Shown here in pieces: positions 1 through 7,918 of a DNA stretch of 64,000 nucleotides (its first letter is position 1; every line of letters begins with the position of its first letter). A model generated the notes under the pieces. That model saw only the letters and a program-made list of their open reading frames with translations, made no database searches and had not been told where the DNA came from. Origin of the DNA: BACL27 sp947488385 (lineage in GTDB: Bacteria; Actinomycetota; Acidimicrobiia; Acidimicrobiales; Ilumatobacteraceae); assembly GCA_964203655.1 (NCBI GenBank), contig CAXNMJ010000002.1:186001-250000 (forward strand), written 5' to 3'. Made by a program: the position numbers and the translations under genes.

Positions 1-3
1 ATT

Positions 4-654
4 TCAGCTCTCACAGATATTGACGTTGTAAAGCTTTTTATGAGTTTGGAAGTCAACCCATGACCAGCGATTGTCTTGCCATGAAAACTGCCAGGATGCC
101 AGCGAGGATGAAACTTTGTCGTCAAAAATAAAGCCGTCAAGAAACAAAATTACTGTGTCGTAAACACAGCCGCTGACTGTTGCAGTCATTGTTGTTGGGT
201 CGTTAGAAATTGAATTAACAAAATATTTACGCTCACCACGACCTGGCTGTGAGTAAATGTTGTTCTTGCCGTAACCGGCAATTATTTGTGAAAAATTGTC
301 GCCAAATGGTGTGCTCGGAATTATGAATTCGTCAAAAGCGCACTGCTTGGGCTTGTGGAAACAGTTTTTGTGCCAATCAATAAATTCATCAAATCGTGTA
401 GCCACAGAGTCGAACGGATTTACGCTCTGGTCAACGGCGCTACTTGGCGAGATCAACTCGATTTGATCTGCAATCGAACTATTTAGCGGACGGACCAACT
501 CTTCGCGTAGCCCCGCTGGTGTGGCGTCGACTGACCTTGATGATGCCCCGCAACCACCGATAACGAAGCAACACAGAACAAATATGTTTTGCATAGATTT
601 TCTTAGGGCGTGAATTTTTGTTCGCATATTTTTGACTGTGACAAGAACCTTCAT
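4..654 (-). CDS. putative lipoprotein, unknown function
   Basis: I do not recognise a family. The N-terminus has a basic stretch, a short hydrophobic core (IFVLCCFV) and a lipobox-like IGGC at about residues 32-35, so a lipid-anchored protein exported by Sec is inferred. The rest is soluble and polar, rich in Asp, Ser, Phe and Trp, with a Trp-rich C-terminus. Start choice is open: in-frame ATG codons also occur at 627 and 594, and none has a convincing ribosome binding site. The ATG at 627 gives the most normal signal-peptide length. The gene is divergent from the HelD-like gene and shares a ~100 bp intergenic region with it. Confidence 0.5.
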   Translation of the reverse strand: MKVLVTVKNMRTKIHALRKSMQNIFVLCCFVIGGCGASSRSVDATPAGLREELVRPLNSSIADQIELISPSSAVDQSVNPFDSVATRFDEFIDWHKNCFHKPKQCAFDEFIIPSTPFGDNFSQIIAGYGKNNIYSQPGRGERKYFVNSISNDPTTMTATVSGCVYDTVILFLDGFIFDDKVSSSLASWQFSWQDNRWSWVDFQTHKKLYNVNICES

Positions 655-759
655 CTAGGCAGTGTCTCGTGATGTGTGCAGCAGGGTGAAACTGTGCCGA
701 GAATTACAAGATTGTCGGTAGAGTTGGAAAACCCCATTTTTTAGGATCTGCGAGATTTA

Positions 760-2886
760 ATGACCCAACAGCACCCCGAACTTGCCGAAGAACAGCAGTT
801 CATCGACCATGCCTATGAGTGTCTCGAGCAGACACGTCAGGACGCCTGGCGAATCCGCGAAATGAACGAGGCATCAACGGGCGGAACCTTTCAAGCTCGG
901 TATGAACGCAACGCATTTGACGAAGTTTTAGTTGGTCGTTTGACGCAACTCGATTTGGGAGATTCGGCACTTGTATTCGGACGTATTGATCGGCTCACAG
1001 AATCTCCCGAAATTTTCGAAAGTTTTCATATTGGGCGTGTTGCCGTCGCTGATTCGAATCGTGAACCAGTTGTTGTTGACTGGCGTGCGCCAGTTGCCGA
1101 ACCGTTTTATCGCGCGACTGGTCGTGAGTCGATGGGTTTAGCGCGTCGTCGTCACTTCGCGGTTCAAGGTCAACAACTTCTCGGCATCGAAGACGAACTG
1201 TTTGGTGCTGGTCATCTCGGTGTGGGGCACGACGAAGGTCTTGATGGCGCACCAGTTTCAAGTGCGCCAACTCTGCGCGGATACAGCACGCTGTTGAGCG
1301 TCTTGTCTCGCGGGCGAACGGGACAACTCGGCGACATTGTGGCGACGATTCAAGCCGAGCAAGATGAAATCATTCGCTCAGCGCAACAAGGTGTGTTGGT
1401 TGTTGAAGGTGGGCCGGGCACGGGCAAAACAGTTGTCGCGTTGCATCGTGCGGCGTACTTGCTCTACACATTTAGATTTCCGCTTGAAGATCAAGGCGTT
1501 CTGGTGATTGGTCCGAACCGTGTGTTCTTGCGTTACATCGAAAGAGTTTTGCCATCGCTTGGCGAGGCAGGTGTCGAACAGTTTGTATTGGCAGATTTGG
1601 TGCGTGGCCACAGTTATTCGATCAAAGACGCCGAGTCGGTTGCCCGTATCAAAGGTGATCTGCGAATGGCAAAAATTGTCGTCAATGCCGTCGGCGATCG
1701 TCAGCGGGCGTTGCGCAAAGACGTAGAAATTGGTTTTGGTGCCGGATATTTGCGCTTGACGAGCAGCGAATCGGCAACAATCGTGCGTGAAGCCCGTCGA
1801 CGTTTTCGTCGACACAACGCCGCACATCACTGGGTTGAAACTGAAATCGTTACGGCGATGATTGCATCAAGCCACAACCAAGAACTTGACCTTGAAGCAA
1901 CACGAGACTCGTTGCGCGACTTGAAAGAGTTTCAAGCAGTAGTCAACTACATGTGGCCAGTATTGACCCCAGCAGAGTTGTTGCACGATCTGTATTCATC
2001 AAAAGCATTGATGCGTCTTGCAGCCCAGAAGGTCTGTTCGCTCTCAGAATACGAATCGCTGTATCGCCCGCGTGCGACTTCTTTGGCTGACGTGAAGTTC
2101 AGCGAGGCCGATGTCGCCGTACTAGATGAAGCCCTTGCAGTGTTGGGGCCACGACCGCGCCGCAACGGACGCATCAATGAGGCAGATGAGATTCGCACAT
2201 ATGGGCACATTGTGATTGACGAGGTTCAAGACTTGTCGCCGATGCAGTTGCGAATGATTTCGCGACGATCTTTGAACGGATCAATGACGATCGTCGGAGA
2301 TATTGCTCAAGCAACATCTGCGCATGCTCCAGCATCTTGGCAAGAAGTGCTGGCACATTTGCCGAAGAAGAACCCATCAAGGATCATTGGTCTAACTGTT
2401 GGCTATCGAATTCCAAAACAAATAATGGATTTAGCGACCCGAGTAATGCAGGCCGCCGCACCATCACAAGTTGCTCCCGTATCTGTGCGTGAAGGCGACC
2501 AGGCGCCAAAGTTTGTGAACTGTCAAAGCAACGACTTGTTGGCCAAGTTGATCAGTGAGACAAAATCTCTTGTTGACGAGATCAGCGACGGCAATATCGC
2601 AATAGTTTGCCCAGATGAAATGACCGAAGAAATTTGTCGAGTGCTTGATTCGGCAAAAATTAGTTATGGTCGAGCCGGAAGTTCAGGTATTGAACTGGGT
2701 TTAACCGTGGTGCCAGTCAGCGTGGTGAAAGGTCTTGAACTTGATGGAGTGATTGTGGTCGAGCCAGCAAAAATCGTGGCTGCGCAAACTCATGGTTTGC
2801 GAGCTCTCTATGTCGCACTCACTCGTTCTACTCGTCGTTTAACCGTGTTGCATAGTCAGCCGTTGCCGAGCGCGATGATCGACTAA
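760..2886 (+). CDS. helD: HelD/HelR-like UvrD-family ATPase (RNA polymerase recycling factor)
   Basis: A 708-residue superfamily 1 helicase-like protein. The coiled-coil-like N-terminus (AEEQQFIDHAYECLEQTRQD) is typical of HelD. Visible motifs are Walker A GGPGTGKT at about residues 217-224, Walker B-like VIDEVQDLSP near 486, and VGDIAQAT shortly after. The C-terminus carries KGLELDGVIVVEP and YVALTRSTRRL, the UvrD motif V/VI region. Known: HelD proteins bind RNA polymerase, pull nucleic acid from its channels and recycle stalled enzyme; actinobacterial HelR members can give rifampicin tolerance. That role here is inferred from family membership. Length fits the family (about 680-770). It stands alone on the plus strand, convergent with the lipoprotein gene that follows. 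Confidence 0.85.
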   Translation: MTQQHPELAEEQQFIDHAYECLEQTRQDAWRIREMNEASTGGTFQARYERNAFDEVLVGRLTQLDLGDSALVFGRIDRLTESPEIFESFHIGRVAVADSNREPVVVDWRAPVAEPFYRATGRESMGLARRRHFAVQGQQLLGIEDELFGAGHLGVGHDEGLDGAPVSSAPTLRGYSTLLSVLSRGRTGQLGDIVATIQAEQDEIIRSAQQGVLVVEGGPGTGKTVVALHRAAYLLYTFRFPLEDQGVLVIGPNRVFLRYIERVLPSLGEAGVEQFVLADLVRGHSYSIKDAESVARIKGDLRMAKIVVNAVGDRQRALRKDVEIGFGAGYLRLTSSESATIVREARRRFRRHNAAHHWVETEIVTAMIASSHNQELDLEATRDSLRDLKEFQAVVNYMWPVLTPAELLHDLYSSKALMRLAAQKVCSLSEYESLYRPRATSLADVKFSEADVAVLDEALAVLGPRPRRNGRINEADEIRTYGHIVIDEVQDLSPMQLRMISRRSLNGSMTIVGDIAQATSAHAPASWQEVLAHLPKKNPSRIIGLTVGYRIPKQIMDLATRVMQAAAPSQVAPVSVREGDQAPKFVNCQSNDLLAKLISETKSLVDEISDGNIAIVCPDEMTEEICRVLDSAKISYGRAGSSGIELGLTVVPVSVVKGLELDGVIVVEPAKIVAAQTHGLRALYVALTRSTRRLTVLHSQPLPSAMID

Positions 2887-2896
2887 AGGTTTTTGG

Positions 2897-3334
2897 TTAA
2901 AAGTTTTTCAGCGACTCAATTACTAAAGGTAAAAAACGTAGTGCTTTATCAGCGTCAGCTGGCCGGTTGCGCTCGACAGAACTTTGGGCAAGCGCAACAA
3001 CACGATCAAAATCTGCCGCCAGTTGATCGCTAACTTGCAGAATTTCTGGGCGAACTGCAGAGCTGAGCAGAATTACCTGTTCAAGTTCTAAAGTTGCTGC
3101 TTTACGATCAGCCTTTTGCATCGTGTCACTAAGTTTGTTGATTGACTGCAACATTTGGGTGAGAAGCTCATCACGGGTCAAAGTCAAATCAACTGTGATT
3201 TGAGTTGCCTCTTGTTCGTTAGATGCAATTGTCGTAGTGGCTGACTCGTTAATGGTGGTTGCGCAACTTGCTGCGAGGCACAACAATGCAATTGGCGTAA
3301 TGCATTTGACAAGATGTTGACTTTTAGATGTCAT
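2897..3334 (-). CDS. small putative lipoprotein, unknown function
   Basis: The 145-residue product has a hydrophobic signal segment (ITPIALLCLA) and a lipobox LAASC with the Cys near residue 24, followed by a Ser/Thr/Glu-rich linker. This supports export and lipid anchoring. The remainder is predicted helical and repeats short amphipathic segments (LLTQMLQSINKLSDTMQKAD), with no catalytic motif that I recognise. It lies 12 bp downstream of the DtxR-type regulator on the same strand, so co-transcription is likely. A link to metal homeostasis is only an inference from that position. Confidence 0.5.
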   Translation of the reverse strand: MTSKSQHLVKCITPIALLCLAASCATTINESATTTIASNEQEATQITVDLTLTRDELLTQMLQSINKLSDTMQKADRKAATLELEQVILLSSAVRPEILQVSDQLAADFDRVVALAQSSVERNRPADADKALRFLPLVIESLKNF

Positions 3335-3346
3335 GAGTTATTGAGG

Positions 3347-4027
3347 TTACTTTTGTGCTGAAACCAGCAGGCGACCGCTGATAAATGAATTAATCACAGT
3401 TGGCACAGCATTTGCCGAGTCAGACATTAAAACGCTGACACCACCATCTTCGCTTTTGTTTGTCACTGTCCCGCTTCGGCCAGGAAAGAGTTTGTTTGCC
3501 TCAAGGGTGTCGAGTGCGCCGGCTGCTTCTTCTATCTCTTCTGAAATTCTCACCACAACAAATGAGTCTCCAACTTCTATGGTGTTGAGCGGCGAAAGCA
3601 ATGTCGTGGGGTATGCGGAGCCCGGAATTGGGTTGCCGTGTGGACACGCAGTTGGATTGCCGAGCATTTTTGCAAGGGCGACTTCAACTTCGTCAGTTAT
3701 CACATGCTCCCACTTGCAGGCTTCGTGATGCGCGGCTGACCATGAAAGTCCGAGTACATCGATTAGAAAACACTCTGCCAAGCGGTGCTTACGCACGATG
3801 CCTTCGGCCAAAGTTTGACCTTGGGTAGTCAGAGCAATTCTTGAACCGTTGAGGTTTACAAGCCCCTCAGACTCCATGCGTTTGATCATTTCTGAAACTG
3901 ATGCGCGAGAAACCTTAAGTCGATCGGCAATTCGAGCCTGAATTAAATCGACGTTGTCTTCTTGGAGTTCATAGATGCATTCGCAGTACTCCTCAAATGC
4001 CGGATGATGCTCGGTAGACGGGTGCAC
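3347..4027 (-). CDS. ideR: DtxR/IdeR-family metal-dependent transcriptional regulator
   Basis: The 226-residue protein has the full DtxR layout. An N-terminal winged helix-turn-helix (IADRLKVSRASVSEMIKRM, about residues 30-50) is followed by a dimerisation and metal-binding domain, then an SH3/FeoA-like C-terminal domain. The segment HHEACKWEHV reproduces the DtxR primary-site pattern C-x-x-E-H, and HRLAECFLID matches the helix carrying other ligands. Known: this family binds Fe(II) or Mn(II) and represses uptake genes. Whether this one senses iron or manganese cannot be read here; the Cys at the primary site favours an iron (IdeR/DtxR) rather than MntR type. A tandem 15-bp repeat lies 49-78 bp upstream of its start. 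Confidence 0.85.
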   Translation of the reverse strand: MHPSTEHHPAFEEYCECIYELQEDNVDLIQARIADRLKVSRASVSEMIKRMESEGLVNLNGSRIALTTQGQTLAEGIVRKHRLAECFLIDVLGLSWSAAHHEACKWEHVITDEVEVALAKMLGNPTACPHGNPIPGSAYPTTLLSPLNTIEVGDSFVVVRISEEIEEAAGALDTLEANKLFPGRSGTVTNKSEDGGVSVLMSDSANAVPTVINSFISGRLLVSAQK

Positions 4028-4075
4028 ATTTTGAGTCTATAGCTGACAAAAAATTACGAAATGAACTGCTGACAA

Positions 4076-4105
4076 AACAGTTGGCTAGCAAACAGTTGGT
4101 TAGCA
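4076..4105. repeat. tandem 15-bp direct repeat upstream of the DtxR-type gene
   Basis: Two adjacent 15-mers, AACAGTTGGCTAGCA and AACAGTTGGTTAGCA, differ at one base. A partial third copy (AACACTCGG) follows. They sit 49-78 bp upstream of the regulator start codon. Function is unknown; an operator or chance duplication are both possible. Confidence 0.5.
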
Positions 4106-4124
4106 AACACTCGGGGTTGAAAAC

Positions 4125-4406
4125 TTATAATCCGTTTTCACGCTCGTCGCGCACGGCAGCCTTCACTGAATACTGCACGAGAATCGCTGGGGCAAGAACG
4201 ACACATCCACCAATGAGTGTGATTGTTGCTACACCGCTTGCAGCAGGAGTGAATTCAACAACTACTCCCCAAATTACGGCGAGCATTGAAATCGCGAACA
4301 GGATGTATCCCAAATTGCTGGCGCGTTTTGCCCAATTTGAAATAAGCGCTCGTTTAACGAGAATCGGGTCGCTGTTGGGATCTTGGGGTTCTGTGCGAGA
4401 ATTCAT
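4125..4406 (-). CDS. small two-helix membrane protein, unknown function
   Basis: The 93-residue protein has two hydrophobic segments (GYILFAISMLAVIWGVVV and SGVATITLIGGCVVLAPAIL) joined by a short loop, and charged ends. It looks like a small inner-membrane protein. I recognise no conserved domain. It is read toward the DtxR-type gene from a point divergent to the enoyl-CoA hydratase. The start ATG at 4406 leaves only 32 bp to the divergent gene. Confidence 0.6.
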   Translation of the reverse strand: MNSRTEPQDPNSDPILVKRALISNWAKRASNLGYILFAISMLAVIWGVVVEFTPAASGVATITLIGGCVVLAPAILVQYSVKAAVRDERENGL

Positions 4407-4438
4407 AACGTTGTGATTATGTTACGGGGCAGGCGCCA

Positions 4439-5170
4439 ATGACGTTGAAACTTGAGTGGAGCGAATCTGTGCTGGTCGCCACAATCAATCGGCCCGAGCG
4501 AAAAAATGCGGTTGATCAGCAAACACTCGAGGAGCTCGCAAAAGCCCTTGAGCAAGCATCTGAGCGTGAGACCCGTGTGATTGTTTTGACCGGTGCAGCC
4601 GAAACTTTTTGTTCGGGTGCCGATCTGTCGGGTGTGCGAGAAACACTTTTTACCGAAACACTGCACAAATTTTTGATTCAACTTGCAACTTCGCCATCTG
4701 TAACGATCGCCGCAATCGACGGACACGCACTTGGTGCTGGAGCACAACTTGCAGTTTCGTGTGATCTTCGCGTGGCGACGGCTCGCAGCATTATTGGCGT
4801 TCCCGCCGCGCGACTCGGACTGGTTGTGAATCATTGGACTGTTGAAAGACTGACGCGCGAGTTCTCTTGGCCAGTGGCTCGGGCGATGCTGTTGGCGGCG
4901 CAGAATTATTCTGGAGCAGAGTTGGCAAGTTTGGGTGGCGTGCACCGAATTGGCAATCTTGAAGATGCGTGTGCATGGGCAAATGAAATTGCAATGCTGG
5001 CACCGTTGTCTGTTGCCGGCCACAAGGTTGCGCTGAGCGCTTCGTCGCCAACGCCAAGTGTCGATGAACTTGTGCGTTGGTCACGTGATCGGGCATGGGC
5101 AAGCAAAGATGTTGAAGAAGGTCGGGCGGCGTTTCTTGAGAAGCGCGCACCAAAGTTTCGTGGAAATTAG
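4439..5170 (+). CDS. enoyl-CoA hydratase/isomerase family protein
   Basis: A 243-residue crotonase-fold protein. Family motifs are visible: NRPERKNAVDQQT near the N-terminus, the oxyanion-hole stretch TFCSGADLSGVRE near residue 60, and AIDGHALGAGAQLAVSCDLRVA near residues 97-118. Known members hydrate or isomerise acyl-CoA thioesters, often in beta-oxidation. The substrate cannot be assigned. The usual second catalytic Glu region reads AARLGLVVNHWTVERL, so a canonical hydratase acid/base Glu is not obvious and a different crotonase reaction is possible. It ends 8 bp before ccmA, so it may be transcribed with the cytochrome maturation genes without being functionally related. Confidence 0.85.
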   Translation: MTLKLEWSESVLVATINRPERKNAVDQQTLEELAKALEQASERETRVIVLTGAAETFCSGADLSGVRETLFTETLHKFLIQLATSPSVTIAAIDGHALGAGAQLAVSCDLRVATARSIIGVPAARLGLVVNHWTVERLTREFSWPVARAMLLAAQNYSGAELASLGGVHRIGNLEDACAWANEIAMLAPLSVAGHKVALSASSPTPSVDELVRWSRDRAWASKDVEEGRAAFLEKRAPKFRGN

Positions 5171-5178
5171 GTGAGGTT

Positions 5179-5844
5179 TTGAACACAGCAAACAACCTCG
5201 CACACGGCAATGTGATTGAGTTCGCCGATGTTGTAATTGTCTACGAGAACTTTCCTGCAGTGGCTGGAGCAACTTTTTCTGTAGCGCCTGGCGAAATCGT
5301 TTTGCTCCAAGGCCCCAATGGTGCGGGTAAGACAACTCTGTTGCGCGCCTGCGCTGGACTTTTGCCGATCAATCGCGGTGATGCGCGTGTTTTGAATCAT
5401 GACTTGCGCTTCGATCGTTACGCGGTGCGAACAAAAGTTGGTTTGCTCGGTCATGCCAACGGGTTGTTTCAAGATTTGACAGTTGCAGAAAACATGTCGT
5501 TCTGGTCGCGACTAGTTGGCGCATCGCCTCAAGATGTTGCGCAGGCGATGAGTGTGATGGGATTAACCGATCGGTTGAGCGAGACTCGCGTGGCAAATCT
5601 TTCGGCAGGGCAGCGACGCAGATGTGCTCTAGCTACTTTGATTGTGCGCCGAGCACAACTGTGGTTGCTTGACGAACCACACGCGGGGCTCGACACGCAA
5701 GGCCGTGACGAATTAGATCGAACATTGCGTTCGGCACGCGATGCAGGGGCGACCGTTGTATTCGCGTCACACGAAATTGATCGTGCTCAAAAATTGGCAA
5801 CGCGATGTCTGACGGTTTCGGGTGGTGTGGTGAGCGAATCATGA
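5179..5844 (+). CDS. ccmA: heme exporter ATP-binding protein CcmA
   Basis: A 221-residue ABC ATPase and the first gene of the Ccm operon. Walker A GPNGAGKTT is near residue 45, the ABC signature is NLSAGQRRRCALA near residue 140, Walker B is LWLLDEPHAGLD, and the H-loop is VFASHEID. CcmA with CcmB releases holo-CcmE from the CcmCDE complex at the cytoplasmic membrane. The annotated start is a TTG; an in-frame GTG at 5212 is also possible. The stop overlaps the ccmB start in an ATGA arrangement, pointing to translational coupling. Confidence 0.92.
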   Translation: MNTANNLAHGNVIEFADVVIVYENFPAVAGATFSVAPGEIVLLQGPNGAGKTTLLRACAGLLPINRGDARVLNHDLRFDRYAVRTKVGLLGHANGLFQDLTVAENMSFWSRLVGASPQDVAQAMSVMGLTDRLSETRVANLSAGQRRRCALATLIVRRAQLWLLDEPHAGLDTQGRDELDRTLRSARDAGATVVFASHEIDRAQKLATRCLTVSGGVVSES

Positions 5845-6533
5845 AGAGCGTGACTAAAAGCAAGGTGATCAGTGCAGTGTTGCTGAAAGACCTGAGAATT
5901 GAACTGCGCAGCCGTGTTCTGACGAATCAAGTTCTGCCTTTTGCTGGACTCGTGTTGGTGATGTTCGCATTCGCTCTTGACAATGACGATGTTTTGCAGC
6001 GTGTCGCGGGTGGTTTGGTTTGGCTGGCGACGTTGTTTTCGCTGTTCATAATCGTGCAACGCTCGTTCGCGGTCGACACAACAGATGGGGCGCTTGACTC
6101 TCTGCGTGTTGCTGGCGTAGATCTCTCGGCAGTGTTCTTCGGAAAAGCAATTGCACTTGCCGTCAAACTTGTTGCACTTGATGTGGTTCTCGTGTGCGGT
6201 GCACTCCTTTTATATAGAGTCGACCTCAACTTCGATGGTTTGGTGTTGTTAGTCACTTGCGTGATTTGCGCTACAACTGGTTTGGGCTTCGTTGGTACTC
6301 TTTATGGCGGTCTCACTGCTGGTGCAAAAGGGCGCGAAACTCTGCTCCCTTTGTTGTTGCTTCCAGTTGTGGCACCGGTTCTGATTGCTGCAACTAGAGC
6401 CACCGAGGCGGCTTTTGGCAGTGGCGGAGCACAGACATCTGAAGGCTGGGCATGGATTGGTTTGCTTACTGTTTTTGCCGCAGTATTCGGTGTCGGTGGT
6501 TCTTTGGCTTTCGGGCCGTTGATCGACGAATAG
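5841..6533 (+). CDS. ccmB: heme exporter membrane protein CcmB
   Basis: The start is set at the ATG at 5841 that overlaps the ccmA stop (ATGA). The reading frame stays open further upstream, but that would sit inside ccmA. The product is about 230 residues with six hydrophobic segments. It has CcmB landmarks: LLKDLRIELRSR at the N-terminus, DTTDGALDSLRVAG, and KGRETLLPLLLLPVVAPVL. Known: CcmB is the membrane partner of CcmA. Length matches the family (about 220). Confidence 0.9.
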   Translation: MKSVTKSKVISAVLLKDLRIELRSRVLTNQVLPFAGLVLVMFAFALDNDDVLQRVAGGLVWLATLFSLFIIVQRSFAVDTTDGALDSLRVAGVDLSAVFFGKAIALAVKLVALDVVLVCGALLLYRVDLNFDGLVLLVTCVICATTGLGFVGTLYGGLTAGAKGRETLLPLLLLPVVAPVLIAATRATEAAFGSGGAQTSEGWAWIGLLTVFAAVFGVGGSLAFGPLIDE

Positions 6534-6566
6534 ATTTTCAGAAACAGTTTTAGGAGAGATGGTTTA

Positions 6567-7316
6567 ATGTCGCTAGTTTTGCAAAAAGCATCCCCAACTG
6601 GAACGCGGGCGACTCAAGTTATTGGTGTGGCGACAATTTTGGTGATGGCTTGGGTTGTCGTAAGCGGATTGATTTTCACACCGCAAGATGTTGTGCAAGG
6701 CGAGTCAGTGCGAATCATGTACGTGCACGTACCGTCGGCATGGATCGCGTATCTTGCTTTCATCGTCACCGCTGTTGCCTCTGCGGGCTGGCTCTTTGGC
6801 AAGAAACACTCAATGGGTTTTGATCGTTTCGCTGGAGCGTCGGCTGAAGTCGGCGTGATGTTCATGGCGATCACTCTGATCACCGGAAGTCTGTGGGGGC
6901 GACTGACGTGGGGCGAGTTCTGGCAGTGGGACCCGCGTTTGACGACAACAGCATTTTTATTCGTGACATATCTTGGTTACCTCGCAGTTCGTCGCTTAGA
7001 TGGATCAAAAGAGCAACGCGCTCGCAGATCTGCGGTCGTCGCGATGTTGGCCGTGCTTGAAATTCCGCTGGTGCATTTCAGCGTTGTGCTTTGGCGAAGT
7101 TTGCATCAAGGGGCAACGGTTTTGAATCCGAGTGGCGACGTCAAAATGGATGGACTGATGTTGTTTACTTTGTTCAGCGGAGTCGTCGGGTTCACACTTG
7201 TATTTGTCTGGCTTGTTTTACATCGCCAGCGAACGATGTTGCTCGTTGACATTGCCAACTCTCAGGGCCTCGACGTGGCGATTGCTACTCGTCGTTCAGA
7301 AGGAGTCGCAAGTTAA
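6567..7316 (+). CDS. ccmC: heme handling protein CcmC
   Basis: A 249-residue polytopic protein with the tryptophan-rich WWD-type signature (WGRLTWGEFWQWDPRLT, about residues 110-126) between membrane helices. Conserved His residues flank it (MYVHVPSAWIAY upstream; VHFSVVLWRSLHQG downstream). Known: CcmC presents heme to CcmE on the periplasmic side. A good ribosome binding site (AGGAGAGA) precedes the ATG. The stop codon is immediately followed by the ccmD ATG. Confidence 0.95.
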   Translation: MSLVLQKASPTGTRATQVIGVATILVMAWVVVSGLIFTPQDVVQGESVRIMYVHVPSAWIAYLAFIVTAVASAGWLFGKKHSMGFDRFAGASAEVGVMFMAITLITGSLWGRLTWGEFWQWDPRLTTTAFLFVTYLGYLAVRRLDGSKEQRARRSAVVAMLAVLEIPLVHFSVVLWRSLHQGATVLNPSGDVKMDGLMLFTLFSGVVGFTLVFVWLVLHRQRTMLLVDIANSQGLDVAIATRRSEGVAS

Positions 7317-7451
7317 ATGAAAGACGCTGGTTTTATTTTTGGTTCTTACCTCGTGACGCTTGGAGCGATCATAATTTTTGCGGTTGCGACGCTGCGTCGG
7401 GCAAAAAGTTCATCTCAATCAGTTTCTGATCAAGACAAGACTTGGCTGTAG
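7317..7451 (+). CDS. ccmD: CcmD-like small membrane protein (44 aa)
   Basis: A short ORF fills the gap between ccmC and ccmE. It starts directly after the ccmC stop and ends at a TAG that overlaps the candidate GTG start of ccmE. The product begins MKDAGFIFGSYLVT, has one membrane helix (YLVTLGAIIIFAVATL), then an RRAK basic cap and a polar tail. That aromatic-helix-basic layout is the CcmD pattern. Known: CcmD stabilises the CcmC-CcmE complex and helps release of holo-CcmE. Position, size and topology all agree. Sequence identity alone would be weak in so short a protein. Confidence 0.8.
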   Translation: MKDAGFIFGSYLVTLGAIIIFAVATLRRAKSSSQSVSDQDKTWL

Positions 7452-7918
7452 TGGATCTAACACCTAGACCAACTGAACCATCTAAAAAACGTCGTCGGTT
7501 GATGCCGATAGTTCTGCTGTCGCTCGTCGGTGTGGGCGGCGTCGTAATTGTGACGCAGTTTTTGACTTCAGCGATCGACTACTACTGCAATGTTGATGAG
7601 ATCGGCGTGCGGTCGGGCTGTGAGACCACGAGCAGACTGCGTGTGCAAGGCACTGTCGAGCAAAACTCGTTGAAGAAGACCGACAACAAAACAAGCTTTG
7701 TCATGACTTTCAACAACAAGTCGATCACTGTTGCTTATGCCGGCGACCCAGGTGGTGTGTTTCAAGAGTGCATCTCGGTTGTTGCTCACGGTCGCATGGT
7801 TAATGAAGTTTTTGAGTCGAATCGAATTGAAGTCAAGCACTCAAATGAATATGTCGAGAAAAACTCTGAAAGATTAGAAACATCTGGGAGCGCGGCATGC
7901 TCGCAAGCGCAGGAATAA
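7442..7918 (+). CDS. ccmE: periplasmic heme chaperone CcmE
   Basis: About 155-158 residues. A basic cytoplasmic stub (KKRRR) and one membrane anchor (PIVLLSLVGVGGVVIV) are followed by an OB-fold domain with RVQGTV, VAYAGDPGGVFQE and VVAHGRM. The heme-binding motif VKHSNEY places the covalent His at about residue 133 with the partner Tyr four residues on, as in classic H-type CcmE. The CXXXY variant is not present. Unusually, the segment after the anchor carries two extra Cys (YYCNVDEIGVRSGC). The start is either the TTG at 7442 or the GTG at 7451, which overlaps the ccmD stop. Confidence 0.92.
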   Translation: MAVVDLTPRPTEPSKKRRRLMPIVLLSLVGVGGVVIVTQFLTSAIDYYCNVDEIGVRSGCETTSRLRVQGTVEQNSLKKTDNKTSFVMTFNNKSITVAYAGDPGGVFQECISVVAHGRMVNEVFESNRIEVKHSNEYVEKNSERLETSGSAACSQAQE

